Shown: positions 8,316-16,090, counted from the first letter of the stretch. The stretch is DNA of 49,093 bases from Brevundimonas sp. (GCF_024711105.1 NZ_JANJTL010000123.1:1-49093); one strand, 5' to 3'. The notes: generated by a model from the sequence alone, not told the origin. Made by a program: numbers and translations.

Positions 8316-8369
8316 TCACGAGACGATCGGGTCCCGCGCGGGCCTGCACACTGCTGTCGGGGATTTCAT

Positions 8370-9161
8370 ATGAGTCTTGTGGCCAAGCTGGCTCCGCACC
8401 TGCCCTACGTCCGCCGCTATGCGCGGGCGCTCACGGGGGACCAGGCCTCGGGTGACAATTATGTCCGCGCCGCGCTCGAAGCCGTCGCGGCCGGCGAAGT
8501 TCAGCTGAAGGAATCGGTCACGCCGCGCGTGGCGCTGTATCAGGTCTTCCACGCCATCTGGGGCACCACCGGGGCCCAGCTCGAGATGGAGGCGGCCAAC
8601 GCCGGCGACGATCCCAGCCGCCGGCTGCTGCGCATTCCGCCGCGCTCGCGCCAAGCCTTCCTGCTGACCGCGCTGGAAGGATTCACGCCCAGCGAATCCG
8701 CCCAGATTCTCGGCGGCGAAGTGTCCGAGGTCGAACAGCTGATCGCCGAGGCGCAGGCCGAGATCGACGCCGAACTGGCTACCGACGTCCTCATCATCGA
8801 GGATGAGGCCGTCATCTCCGCCGACATCGAGGCGCTGGTGCGCGAACTCGGCCATCGGGTCGTGGCCGTCACCACCACCCGCACGGAGGCCGTGGACGCC
8901 GTCGCCGAGGAGCGGCCGGGTCTGATCCTCGCTGACATCCAGCTGGCCGACGGGTCCTCGGGCATCGATGCGGTCAAGGACATCCTCAAGCGCTACGACG
9001 TGCCGGTGATCTTCATCACCGCCTTCCCCGAGCGCCTCCTGACCGGCGAGCGGCCCGAGCCGACCTTCCTCATCACCAAGCCGTTCCAGCCCGACAATGT
9101 TAAGGCGGCGATCGGCCAGGCCCTGTTCTTCCATCCGGCGCGCGAGCGCGTCGCGGCCTAG
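8370..9161 (+). CDS. phyR: PhyR anti-anti-sigma response regulator (sigma-like domain plus receiver)
   Basis: MSLVAKLAPHLPYVRRYARALTGDQASGDNYVRAALEA... then VLIIEDEAVISADIEALVRELGH...ILADIQLADGSSGIDA...PVIFITAFPE...ITKPF. Confidence 0.96.
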   Translation: MSLVAKLAPHLPYVRRYARALTGDQASGDNYVRAALEAVAAGEVQLKESVTPRVALYQVFHAIWGTTGAQLEMEAANAGDDPSRRLLRIPPRSRQAFLLTALEGFTPSESAQILGGEVSEVEQLIAEAQAEIDAELATDVLIIEDEAVISADIEALVRELGHRVVAVTTTRTEAVDAVAEERPGLILADIQLADGSSGIDAVKDILKRYDVPVIFITAFPERLLTGERPEPTFLITKPFQPDNVKAAIGQALFFHPARERVAA

Positions 9162-9185
9162 GCCAGGCAGGGATCGCAAACGAAG

Positions 9186-9213
9186 AGGGCGGCTCGTTCG
9201 AGCCGCCCTTTTT
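9186..9213 (+). terminator. Rho-independent terminator after phyR
   Basis: agggcggct-cgttcg-agccgccct then ttttc. Confidence 0.88.
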
Positions 9214-9229
9214 CTTGCCTTGGGTCTCG

Positions 9230-9514
9230 TCAGGGCGTGCCCGGCTCTTCGGGCGGTTGCTGACCGGGCGGCGACTGCCGCGCATAATCGCCTTCCGGCA
9301 TGTCGAACGGCTCGGCGTCGGTCGCCTGGCGTGCATTGTGCTGTTCGACGTTCTGGTGGTTGAACAGATAGACCACCGCCATCGCCAGTCCGGACAGGAC
9401 GACGGCCACCACCAGCACCGCCAGGACGGGCAGGCCCCTGCGCCCCTGCTTGGCGCGGTCTTCCGAGACCACGCGCGGCTCGGCGGGAGTGTCGTTCATG
9501 GGGTCGTGGGTCAT
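9230..9514 (-). CDS. Small single-TM protein, function unknown
   Basis: GLPVLAVLVVAVVLSGLAMAVVYLFNHQNVEQHNARQ; EcfG promoter upstream. Confidence 0.75.
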   Translation of the reverse strand: MTHDPMNDTPAEPRVVSEDRAKQGRRGLPVLAVLVVAVVLSGLAMAVVYLFNHQNVEQHNARQATDAEPFDMPEGDYARQSPPGQQPPEEPGTP

Positions 9515-9553
9515 GGAGCGCCTGCGGTCATCAGCTTTGCGTCAGGCCCTACC

Positions 9554-9579
9554 AACGCCCGGAAATCCGCCGCCGTTCC
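9554..9579 (-). promoter_or_regulatory. EcfG-type promoter GGAAC-N17-CGTT for the 94-aa membrane protein
   Basis: AACG (9554-9557) N17 GTTCC (9575-9579) on + strand. Confidence 0.75.
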
Positions 9580-9617
9580 GAATTCCGCGGACGCGCGAAA
9601 AAAAGTTGGACCTGCCC

Positions 9618-9642
9618 GGAACCGAACTTCGGGAACGCCGTT
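9618..9642 (+). promoter_or_regulatory. EcfG-type promoter GGAAC-N16-CGTT for the intergenic sRNA
   Basis: GGAAC (9618-9622) N16 CGTT (9639-9642). Confidence 0.88.
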
Positions 9643-9649
9643 TCTAAGC

Positions 9650-9760
9650 TTGCGGAGGCGGCGACGCCCCCCCGACTTGAGGCTGATTAGTTTCAGCCTG
9701 CCGCCTCCGCGCTCTATTTCTCGATGAACTGACGGGCCCCTTGCGGGGCCCTTCTTTTTT
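9650..9760 (+). ncRNA. Candidate GsrN-like EcfG-dependent small RNA
   Basis: No ORF; 11-bp outer stem gcggaggcggc (9652-9662)/gccgcctccgc (9700-9710), C7-containing single strand (gacgcccccccgac), inner 7-bp hairpin aggctga-tcagcct, terminator gggcccc-ttgc-ggggccc-ttcttttt. Confidence 0.75.
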
Positions 9761-9765
9761 GCCCG

Positions 9766-10236
9766 TCAGGCGCCGGGCGCCGCCTCGATCAGCAGCTCCA
9801 CCCGGCGGCGCACCGGCTCGGCCACGCCGCCCTGGACCGCGCCGTCCTCGCCGGCCGCCATCACCTCGAACACCGGCGCGGGCCAGCCCTCGGCCGCCAG
9901 GGCCTCGGTCACCGCCATCGCGCGCCGCTCCGACAGCGTCAGGTTCCTCGTCGCCCCGCCCGAGGCGCTCGCCAGGCCCACGACCTGGACCCGCCGGATC
10001 TCGCAGCCGCTAAGCCTCTGCGCCGTCGTGGCGATCAGCTCGCGCGCCGGCCCCGTAAGGCTCGCATTCCCTTCATCGAAATAGACCGGCAGCGTCGTCG
10101 CCACGCAGACCGCCGGCTCGGCCACCAGTTCGCTTCTGTCCCGAAACAGGCTCCGGGTCGTGTCGCACCCGGCCAGCCCCATCGCCGCGACCAGCGCAGC
10201 TCCCACCATCACCCTCACGTCCAGCCCTCCAAGCAA
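9766..10236 (-). CDS. OmpA-family lipoprotein
   Basis: Lipobox LAGC; VYFDEGNASLTGPARELI...VQVVGLASASGGATRNLTLSERRAMAVTEAL OmpA-C-like. Confidence 0.8.
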   Translation of the reverse strand: MLGGLDVRVMVGAALVAAMGLAGCDTTRSLFRDRSELVAEPAVCVATTLPVYFDEGNASLTGPARELIATTAQRLSGCEIRRVQVVGLASASGGATRNLTLSERRAMAVTEALAAEGWPAPVFEVMAAGEDGAVQGGVAEPVRRRVELLIEAAPGA

Positions 10237-10240
10237 GACA

Positions 10241-10272
10241 AAGGGCGGCCCGCCTCGCGACGAACCGCCCTT
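10241..10272 (-). terminator. Hairpin terminator downstream of the glycine-zipper gene
   Basis: aagggcgg...ccgccctt, short U-containing tail on minus strand. Confidence 0.5.
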
Positions 10273-10290
10273 CCTCCGAGCCTTCCGGCC

Positions 10291-10620
10291 CTAGTTCCGC
10301 CGCGTCCCGTCTTCCCAGTAGCAGTCGCCTTCCGGGTAGCAGTAGTAGTACCGGCCATAGCGGCTGTCCCACTGGCGAGACAGGTTGCGGGCTTCGCGGT
10401 CCTGTTGCGAACCGCGGACGGCCCCGGCGATGCCGCCGACGACGGCGCCGATGGCGGCCCCGCGTCCGGCGTTGCCGTCGCCGACGTTATTGCCGATCAC
10501 GGCGCCCGCGAGGGCCCCGAGGGCGGCGCCGCCGGCGGCGTTACGCTCAACATTACCCGTCGAGGTACAGGCGCCGGCCACAAGAGCGGCGCCCGCGACG
10601 GCCACAAAAACCTTCTTCAT
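10291..10620 (-). CDS. Glycine-zipper 2TM lipoprotein
   Basis: Lipobox VAGAC; GGAALGALAGAVIGNNVG..GRGAAIGAVVGGIAGAV. Confidence 0.85.
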   Translation of the reverse strand: MKKVFVAVAGAALVAGACTSTGNVERNAAGGAALGALAGAVIGNNVGDGNAGRGAAIGAVVGGIAGAVRGSQQDREARNLSRQWDSRYGRYYYCYPEGDCYWEDGTRRN

Positions 10621-10652
10621 GAGATCGTCTCCCTATTCGCTCCCCAGGCGAG

Positions 10653-10677
10653 AACGCTGGATTGCGGCCACGGTTCC
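10653..10677 (-). promoter_or_regulatory. EcfG-type promoter GGAAC-N16-CGTT for the glycine-zipper lipoprotein
   Basis: AACG (10653-10656) N16 GTTCC (10673-10677) on + strand. Confidence 0.85.
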
Positions 10678-10765
10678 CTGACTATCACTCCGGCCAAGGT
10701 TGCGTTAACCTTTTCGGCGGCCTCGCCTGCGTGGGCGTGGCGGGTGAGTTCAAGGGGGCTTGAGT

Positions 10766-11113
10766 ATGGCTGACGACGGAGAACACGGGGGACGTCCCGC
10801 GTGGGAACGCGGCCGGCGCAGAAGCGGCGGTAATCCTCTGGTTGGGCTGATTGTGACCCTGCTGGCGCTGTTCGGTGCCCTGACGGCGGGTCTCGGGATC
10901 GCCGAGCGCTCGGTCGGCGCGGCGGGTGATCGGATCGACGGCTGGATTTCCACTGCGTGGAACACGGTCACCGGCGCGGCTGACGACGTAGACGAGGAAG
11001 CTGCCGCGGCGGCCGAGGAGGTGGTCGAGGAATCCGGCGAGGCTGTCCAGCAGGCTGGCCAAGCCGTGGAAGGCGCCGCCGACGAGGCCGCCGAAAACCT
11101 CGCTCGCGACTAG
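10766..11113 (+). CDS. Small membrane protein with acidic Ala/Glu-rich helix, function unknown
   Basis: NPLVGLIVTLLALFGALTAGLG TM followed by EEAAAAAEEVVEESGEAVQQAGQAVEGAADEAAENLARD. Confidence 0.75.
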   Translation: MADDGEHGGRPAWERGRRRSGGNPLVGLIVTLLALFGALTAGLGIAERSVGAAGDRIDGWISTAWNTVTGAADDVDEEAAAAAEEVVEESGEAVQQAGQAVEGAADEAAENLARD

Positions 11114-11135
11114 GCCCCTGTCGGCCTGAGCCGCC

Positions 11136-11160
11136 GGAACCTCAGGCTTCGCCATTCGTT
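11136..11160 (+). promoter_or_regulatory. EcfG-type promoter GGAAC-N16-CGTT for the diacylglycerol-kinase-like/metallophosphoesterase pair
   Basis: GGAAC (11136-11140) N16 CGTT (11157-11160). Confidence 0.82.
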
Positions 11161-11168
11161 CGGGCGAC

Positions 11169-12080
11169 ATGGACCTCAGCCCAACGTCCGAGCCTCGGGC
11201 GCTGACCCCTCATGCGCGGCTCGACCGGATCGAGGTCATCGTCAACCCGAAGTCGGGCAGCGTCTCCGCGACCGCGGCCGAGGAGCTTGCGGCCGTCCTC
11301 GACGAGCTCGGTCTGAAGGCCAACATCCACATCTTCGAGGGCGGCCGTCTTACGTCCCTGCTCGATCAGGTTTTCGGCGCTGAGCCGGATCTGGTCATCG
11401 TGCTGGCGGGCGACGGGACCGTGCGGGCCGTCGCGGCCCGCGCTGGACCGACGGGTCCGCTGATCGCGCCCTTGCCTGGCGGCACCATGAACATGCTGCC
11501 CAAGGCGGTCTACGGCGTGACGGACTGGAAGGAGGCGCTGGGCAAGGCGTTGTCTAGGGGATGCGAGCAGCCCATTCCCGGCGGCCGCGTCGGCGAGGAG
11601 CCCTTCTACTGTGCGGCTATTCTCGGCTCGCCCGCGCTCTGGGCGCCGGCGCGCGAAGCCATCCGGGAAGGCAAGGCGCGCCTGGCCTGGCTCTACGGGC
11701 GCCGCGCCCTGAAGCGGGCCTTCTCGGGGCGGGTGCGATTCCGGCTGGACCGCGGACCGCTCCGCCGCGCCGAAGCGCTCGTCCTGATCACTCCCCTGAT
11801 CTCGACGGCCGTGGAGAAAGCCGATGGCCTCGAGGCCGCCGTCATGACGCCGGCGCGGGCCGGCGAGGCGTTCCGCATGGCCGCCCGTGCGCTGTTCGCG
11901 GACTGGCGCAGCGATCCGGCCGTGGCGACCCAGGTGGCCCGGCGCGTACACGCCTGGGCGGGGTCTCGAATTCCGGCCATCCTTGACGGCGAGACCATTC
12001 GTCTGGACGATTTCGCCGAAGTGACCTTCGAGCCTGTCGCCTTCCGCGCGCTCGCACCGCCACCGGAGCCGACAGTTTGA
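11169..12080 (+). CDS. Diacylglycerol/lipid kinase catalytic-domain protein
   Basis: VIVNPKSGS...DLVIVLAGDGTVRAVAAR...PLPGGTMNMLPK. Confidence 0.9.
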   Translation: MDLSPTSEPRALTPHARLDRIEVIVNPKSGSVSATAAEELAAVLDELGLKANIHIFEGGRLTSLLDQVFGAEPDLVIVLAGDGTVRAVAARAGPTGPLIAPLPGGTMNMLPKAVYGVTDWKEALGKALSRGCEQPIPGGRVGEEPFYCAAILGSPALWAPAREAIREGKARLAWLYGRRALKRAFSGRVRFRLDRGPLRRAEALVLITPLISTAVEKADGLEAAVMTPARAGEAFRMAARALFADWRSDPAVATQVARRVHAWAGSRIPAILDGETIRLDDFAEVTFEPVAFRALAPPPEPTV

Positions 12081-12868
12081 TCGGACGCATCTACCAGCTT
12101 TCGGACATCCATTTCGGGGTCGAGAACAAGGCTGCGGTGGAGGCCGCGCTCGCCCACTGTCACGAGACGCCGCCTGACCTGGTGCTGATCACCGGGGACA
12201 TCACCCAGCAGGGATTCAGGGATGAGTTCGAGGCAGCGGCGCGCTGGATCAAGGCGATGCCGGAACCGGTCTTCGTCACGGTCGGCAATCACGACGTCCC
12301 CTACTGGAACGCCTATGACCGGCTGTTCCAGCCATGGAAGCGGTTCGAGACCTCGACCGGCCACCCGGCCCACGACCATCAGTTCGAGACCGATAAGCTG
12401 ATGGTGCGGGGCGTGACCACCGCCCGCGGCTGGCAGGCCCGGCTGAACTGGTCCAAGGGCGTGATCGATCTGGATCAGACCCGCCGCGCGGCGGAGGCTC
12501 TCGCCGCCACCCCGCGGGACCACCTACGCATCCTGGCCTGCCATCATCCGCTCATCGAGATGATCGGCGCGCCCATGACCGGCGAGGTGAAGCGGGGGCG
12601 GGCGGCGGCCGAGATTTTCGCCGGGGCCGGCGTCGACATCATCGCCAGCGGGCACGTCCACGTGCCATTCGCCCTGCCGATCGGTGTCGGCGACCACCGC
12701 TGCTATGCGGTCGGGTGCGGAACGCTGTCGGTGCGGGAGCGTGGCATGGCCCCGAGCTTCAACTGCATCACCTGGAGCGAAGCCGAGATTTGCGTGACGG
12801 CGCTGGCCTGGACCGGCTCTCGGTTCGAGGCGCAGCGGACCTGGAATCTCGATCGGCGGGTCGACTAG
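12077..12868 (+). CDS. Calcineurin-like metallophosphoesterase
   Basis: LSDIHFG, LITGDITQQG, VGNHDVP, ACHHPL, SGHVHVPF; overlaps the upstream gene. Confidence 0.92.
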   Translation: MIGRIYQLSDIHFGVENKAAVEAALAHCHETPPDLVLITGDITQQGFRDEFEAAARWIKAMPEPVFVTVGNHDVPYWNAYDRLFQPWKRFETSTGHPAHDHQFETDKLMVRGVTTARGWQARLNWSKGVIDLDQTRRAAEALAATPRDHLRILACHHPLIEMIGAPMTGEVKRGRAAAEIFAGAGVDIIASGHVHVPFALPIGVGDHRCYAVGCGTLSVRERGMAPSFNCITWSEAEICVTALAWTGSRFEAQRTWNLDRRVD

Positions 12869-12880
12869 TCCCAAAGAAAA

Positions 12881-12908
12881 AGGCCGCGGCCCTGACCGGC
12901 CGCGGCCT
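12881..12908. terminator. Bidirectional hairpin terminator
   Basis: aggccgcggcc-ctgacc-ggccgcggcct between convergent genes; A-rich on the left side gives a U-tract for the minus strand. Confidence 0.8.
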
Positions 12909-12933
12909 GTATTTCAGCGTGTCTGGTCAGTCG

Positions 12934-13104
12934 CTAGACGCGCGGTCCCCGGAACCTGCCGGCGACCAGCGAGATCACGAACAACACAATGAAGATGATG
13001 AACAGGATCCACGCGATGTCCATCGACAGACCCGCCACTCCGCCGAAGCCGAGAGCCAGGGCGATGAGGGCGATGACCAGAAAAATGACGGCCCAACGCA
13101 GCAT
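12934..13104 (-). CDS. DUF1328-like small membrane protein
   Basis: Manual translation [56 protein letters not shown]. Confidence 0.87.
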   Translation of the reverse strand: MLRWAVIFLVIALIALALGFGGVAGLSMDIAWILFIIFIVLFVISLVAGRFRGPRV

Positions 13105-13155
13105 TTCTTTTCTCCTCCAGTTTCGGAAACGCCGCGTCGCGGCATCCGGGAGGGG

Positions 13156-13180
13156 AACGTCGATACGGCAGGGCTGTTCC
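13156..13180 (-). promoter_or_regulatory. EcfG-type promoter GGAAC-N16-CGTT for the DUF1328 gene
   Basis: AACG (13156-13159) N16 GTTCC (13176-13180) on + strand. Confidence 0.87.
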
Positions 13181-13194
13181 CGCCAAGCTGAAGT

Positions 13195-13815
13195 TTAGCG
13201 GGGCGCCGGATAGGTCCAGCCGGGGGCTGCGGACTGGGCCGCGGAGAGCTGCGAGGCGGCGAAGCGCCAGTTGGCCAGACGGTCGAACCAGGCCTCCAGA
13301 AAGCCTTTCCGGTCCTGCTTGTGGTCCAGGTAGTAGGCGTGCTCCCAGACATCGCAGACGAGAAGGGGAAAGCCCTCGTCCTCGGACAGGGTGTTCATGG
13401 CGTCGTGGGTCGAGGGGACCGCGAGCGCGCCATCCTTGAGCGTGATCCACACCCAGCCTGAGGCGAAGTGGCCAGCGCCTTCGGTGACGAAGTCCTCGCG
13501 CAGCTTGTCCAGTCCGCCGTAGGCCTCGATCAGGCCGGCCAGGTCGCCCGAAGGCGCCTCATGGTCCGGCGCCATGCACTCCCAGAAGAAGCCGTGGTTC
13601 CAGGTCTGGGCGGCGTTGTTGAACAGCTTGCCCGGCCCGGCGTCGCGGATGACCTCCTCAAGCGAGGCAGGCCGGCGGCCTTCCTTCGCAAGCAGATCGT
13701 TGAGGGTGTCGACGTACTTCTTGTGGTGCTTGCCGTGGTGAGTTTCGAGCGTGGTCCGGGACAGGACCGGCTCCAGCGAGGCGTGCGGATAGGGGAGGTC
13801 GGACAGAACGAACAC
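13195..13815 (-). CDS. sodB: Superoxide dismutase, Fe/Mn family
   Basis: THHGKHHKKYVDTLN, NNAAQTWNHGFFWECM, DVWEHAYYLDHKQDRKGFLEAW. Confidence 0.95.
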   Translation of the reverse strand: MFVLSDLPYPHASLEPVLSRTTLETHHGKHHKKYVDTLNDLLAKEGRRPASLEEVIRDAGPGKLFNNAAQTWNHGFFWECMAPDHEAPSGDLAGLIEAYGGLDKLREDFVTEGAGHFASGWVWITLKDGALAVPSTHDAMNTLSEDEGFPLLVCDVWEHAYYLDHKQDRKGFLEAWFDRLANWRFAASQLSAAQSAAPGWTYPAPR

Positions 13816-13845
13816 GGGCTTACTCCTTCGGCGCTTGACTCGAAA

Positions 13846-14244
13846 TCAGCGCCGGGGCCGCCGTGTTCCCCTCGACTTCTCGGTGAAAGCCGCCGCCACC
13901 ATGGTGGCGAGCGCAGGATTCCTCAGGAAGATCCACCCGGCCGCCAGGCCCGCTACCGTGCCCAGGATGGGCCGGGTGCGGAACAGCTGGATGGCGCGAT
14001 CGGTGAGGCCTTCGGGCTCGTCCTCCTCGGCTTGGTCCGGGGCGGCCTTGCCCTTGAGGACAAGGGCGCACACGCCCGCTGCGATCGCGAAGATCAGCGC
14101 GGTCAGGGCCGCCGCCGCGGCCGGGATCAGGACGATGGCGAGGCCGTAGTAGATGGCGAAGCCGAGCGCGACCACGGCCACGCCGACCGAGGCCGTCATG
14201 GCGGCGGTCGACGCCGCCTTGACGACCAGCCCCCGGCCAATCAT
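13846..14244 (-). CDS. Putative membrane protein (holin/YqjE-like), function unknown
   Basis: Two hydrophobic segments plus a C-terminal TM; overlaps the DUF883 gene. Confidence 0.65.
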   Translation of the reverse strand: MIGRGLVVKAASTAAMTASVGVAVVALGFAIYYGLAIVLIPAAAAALTALIFAIAAGVCALVLKGKAAPDQAEEDEPEGLTDRAIQLFRTRPILGTVAGLAAGWIFLRNPALATMVAAAFTEKSRGTRRPRR

Positions 14245-14630
14245 CAGCGCCGACCGCCCGCCAGCAGCAGGCCGATGATGACGCCGACGCCCAGCGCGAT
14301 GCCGGTCGATTGCAGGGGACGCTCCTGAACGCGCTCGGACAGGTAGCGCTGATATTCGTCGAAGCGCTCGGAGGCTTCATCGTAGTACTCGCGGCCACGG
14401 ACCTGGGCCTCGTCGTAGTACCGGCGGGCGCGGTCGCGCAGCTCGGCGGTGCGGGCCCGGACGCTCTCGTCGGCCTGGGCGGCAAGGCCGCGCAGGCGCT
14501 CGGCCTCCTCGCGGCCAACGGCCTCGACGTCGTTCTTCAGGTTCTTGAGGTCGCGCTTGACGTTGTCGCGGGCGCGGCTGCGGGGCTCGCCATCGGCGGT
14601 CGCGGCGGTCGCGGCGGGGGCACGGGCCAT
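14244..14630 (-). CDS. DUF883 (ElaB/YqjD-like) family protein
   Basis: Amphipathic helix DNVKRDLKNLKNDVEAVGREEAERLRG... and C-terminal ERPLQSTGIALGVGVIIGLLLAGGRR; start at 14630 preferred over 14663. Confidence 0.85.
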   Translation of the reverse strand: MARAPAATAATADGEPRSRARDNVKRDLKNLKNDVEAVGREEAERLRGLAAQADESVRARTAELRDRARRYYDEAQVRGREYYDEASERFDEYQRYLSERVQERPLQSTGIALGVGVIIGLLLAGGRR

Positions 14631-14682
14631 GTCATTGTCTCCGGCTAAGCTTGTCCACGCCATATGGGCGCATCTCGTTCTG

Positions 14683-14707
14683 AACGCTAGAGGTTAGGCA
14701 GAGTTCC
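14683..14707 (-). promoter_or_regulatory. EcfG-type promoter GGAAC-N16-CGTT for the DUF883 operon
   Basis: AACG (14683-14686) N16 GTTCC (14703-14707) on + strand. Confidence 0.86.
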
Positions 14708-14764
14708 GGTGCGCGCCGGCGACGGTCGCTGGCGCGGGACCCCTCCGGCGCCTATGAGAACCGC

Positions 14765-15451
14765 ATGATCGACTTTCTGTTCCCGCCGGCCGAGCCGGTC
14801 ACCCTGCCGATCCGCGGAGCCAGCGCCCGGCTGCCGGTGCGGCGCATCCTGTGCGTCGGCCAGAACTACGCCGCGCACGCGCGCGAGATGGGGGGCGATC
14901 CGGAGCGGCGGCCGCCGTTCTTCTTCTCCAAGCCGGCCGACGCCCTCGTGCCGCTCGGCGGCCAGGTGCCCTACCCGAGCGAGACGCGGGACCTGCATCA
15001 CGAGGTCGAACTGGTGGTCGCCCTGGGTCATGGGGGGACCGATGTCACGCCCGACGAGGCGCGGTCCATGATCGCCGGCTGGGCCGTCGGGGTCGACCTG
15101 ACCCGGCGCGACATCCAGGCCCAGGCCAAGAAGGACGGCCGGCCCTGGGACGCCGCCAAGGGCTTCGACTTCTCGGCGCCCATCGGCGAGGTGGTCCTGA
15201 AGCGCGACCTGCCCGAGGCGCACGGCGCGATCCGGCTGTCGGTCAACGGCGAGACGCGTCAGGCGGGCGACCTGTCGGACATGATCTGGAGCCCCTTCGA
15301 GGTCGTCGCCCAGGCCTCGCGCCTGTGGCGGCTCATGCCCGGCGACCTGATCTTCACCGGCACGCCCGAGGGCGTCGGGCCGCTGGTCCGCGGCGACGAG
15401 GTGCGCGCCGAGATCGATGGCCTGCCCGCCCTGTCCTTCACGGTGGTCTGA
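14765..15451 (+). CDS. Fumarylacetoacetate hydrolase family (fumarylpyruvate hydrolase-like)
   Basis: ILCVGQNYAAHAREMG, PPFFFSKPADALVP, LHHEVELVVALG, PGDLIFTGTPEGVGPL. Confidence 0.9.
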   Translation: MIDFLFPPAEPVTLPIRGASARLPVRRILCVGQNYAAHAREMGGDPERRPPFFFSKPADALVPLGGQVPYPSETRDLHHEVELVVALGHGGTDVTPDEARSMIAGWAVGVDLTRRDIQAQAKKDGRPWDAAKGFDFSAPIGEVVLKRDLPEAHGAIRLSVNGETRQAGDLSDMIWSPFEVVAQASRLWRLMPGDLIFTGTPEGVGPLVRGDEVRAEIDGLPALSFTVV

Positions 15452-15460
15452 GGCGCGAAG

Positions 15461-16090
15461 ATGATCCTGCACGGCTATTGGCGCTCGGGGACGTCCTACC
15501 GGACGCGCATCGCGCTGAACCTCAAGGGCGTGGCCTATGAGCAGCGGACCCACGACCTGCGCCAGGGCGAGCAAAAATCCGAGACCTATCTGGCGCTCAA
15601 TCCGCAGGGACTGGTTCCCGCGCTCGAGCACCAGGGCTGGGTGGTGACCCAGAGTCTGGCGATCCTCGGCTGGCTGGACGAGCGGTTCCCCGAGCCGCCG
15701 CTGCTGCCGCGAACCAGTCCGGAGGACCGGGCCGAGGTGCGCGCCATGGCGACCCTGGTCGCGTGCGACATCCATCCTCTGAACAACCTGAGGGTGCTCA
15801 AGGCGGTGAAGGGCCTGGGCGGCGACACCGACGCCTGGGCCGAGCAGTGGATCCGGCCCGGGTTCGACGCGCTTGAGCGGCTGATCGAACAACGCGGCGG
15901 CGGCTGGAGCTGGGGTGAGGCGCCGACCATCGCCGACTGCTGCCTGATCCCGCAGGTCTATTCAGCACGGCGGTTCAACGTCGATGTGTCGGCCTGGCCC
16001 CTGATCTCGGCGGTCGACGCGAGGGCGCAGCAGCATCCCGCCTTCCAGGACGCCCACCCGGATGTCCAGCCGGACGCGGACGGGGCCTGA
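15461..16090 (+). CDS. maiA: Maleylacetoacetate/maleylpyruvate isomerase (zeta-class GST)
   Basis: WRSGTSYRTRIALNLKGVAYE, ALNPQGLVPALE, CDIHPLNNLRVL, PTIADCCLIPQVY. Confidence 0.88.
   Translation: MILHGYWRSGTSYRTRIALNLKGVAYEQRTHDLRQGEQKSETYLALNPQGLVPALEHQGWVVTQSLAILGWLDERFPEPPLLPRTSPEDRAEVRAMATLVACDIHPLNNLRVLKAVKGLGGDTDAWAEQWIRPGFDALERLIEQRGGGWSWGEAPTIADCCLIPQVYSARRFNVDVSAWPLISAVDARAQQHPAFQDAHPDVQPDADGA

Noticed and set aside
13154-13178. Plus-strand GGAAC-N16-TGTT as an additional EcfG promoter
   Set aside because: -10 deviates from CGTT and it points into the 3' end of the oppositely oriented sodB; the minus-strand reading of the same segment is exact.
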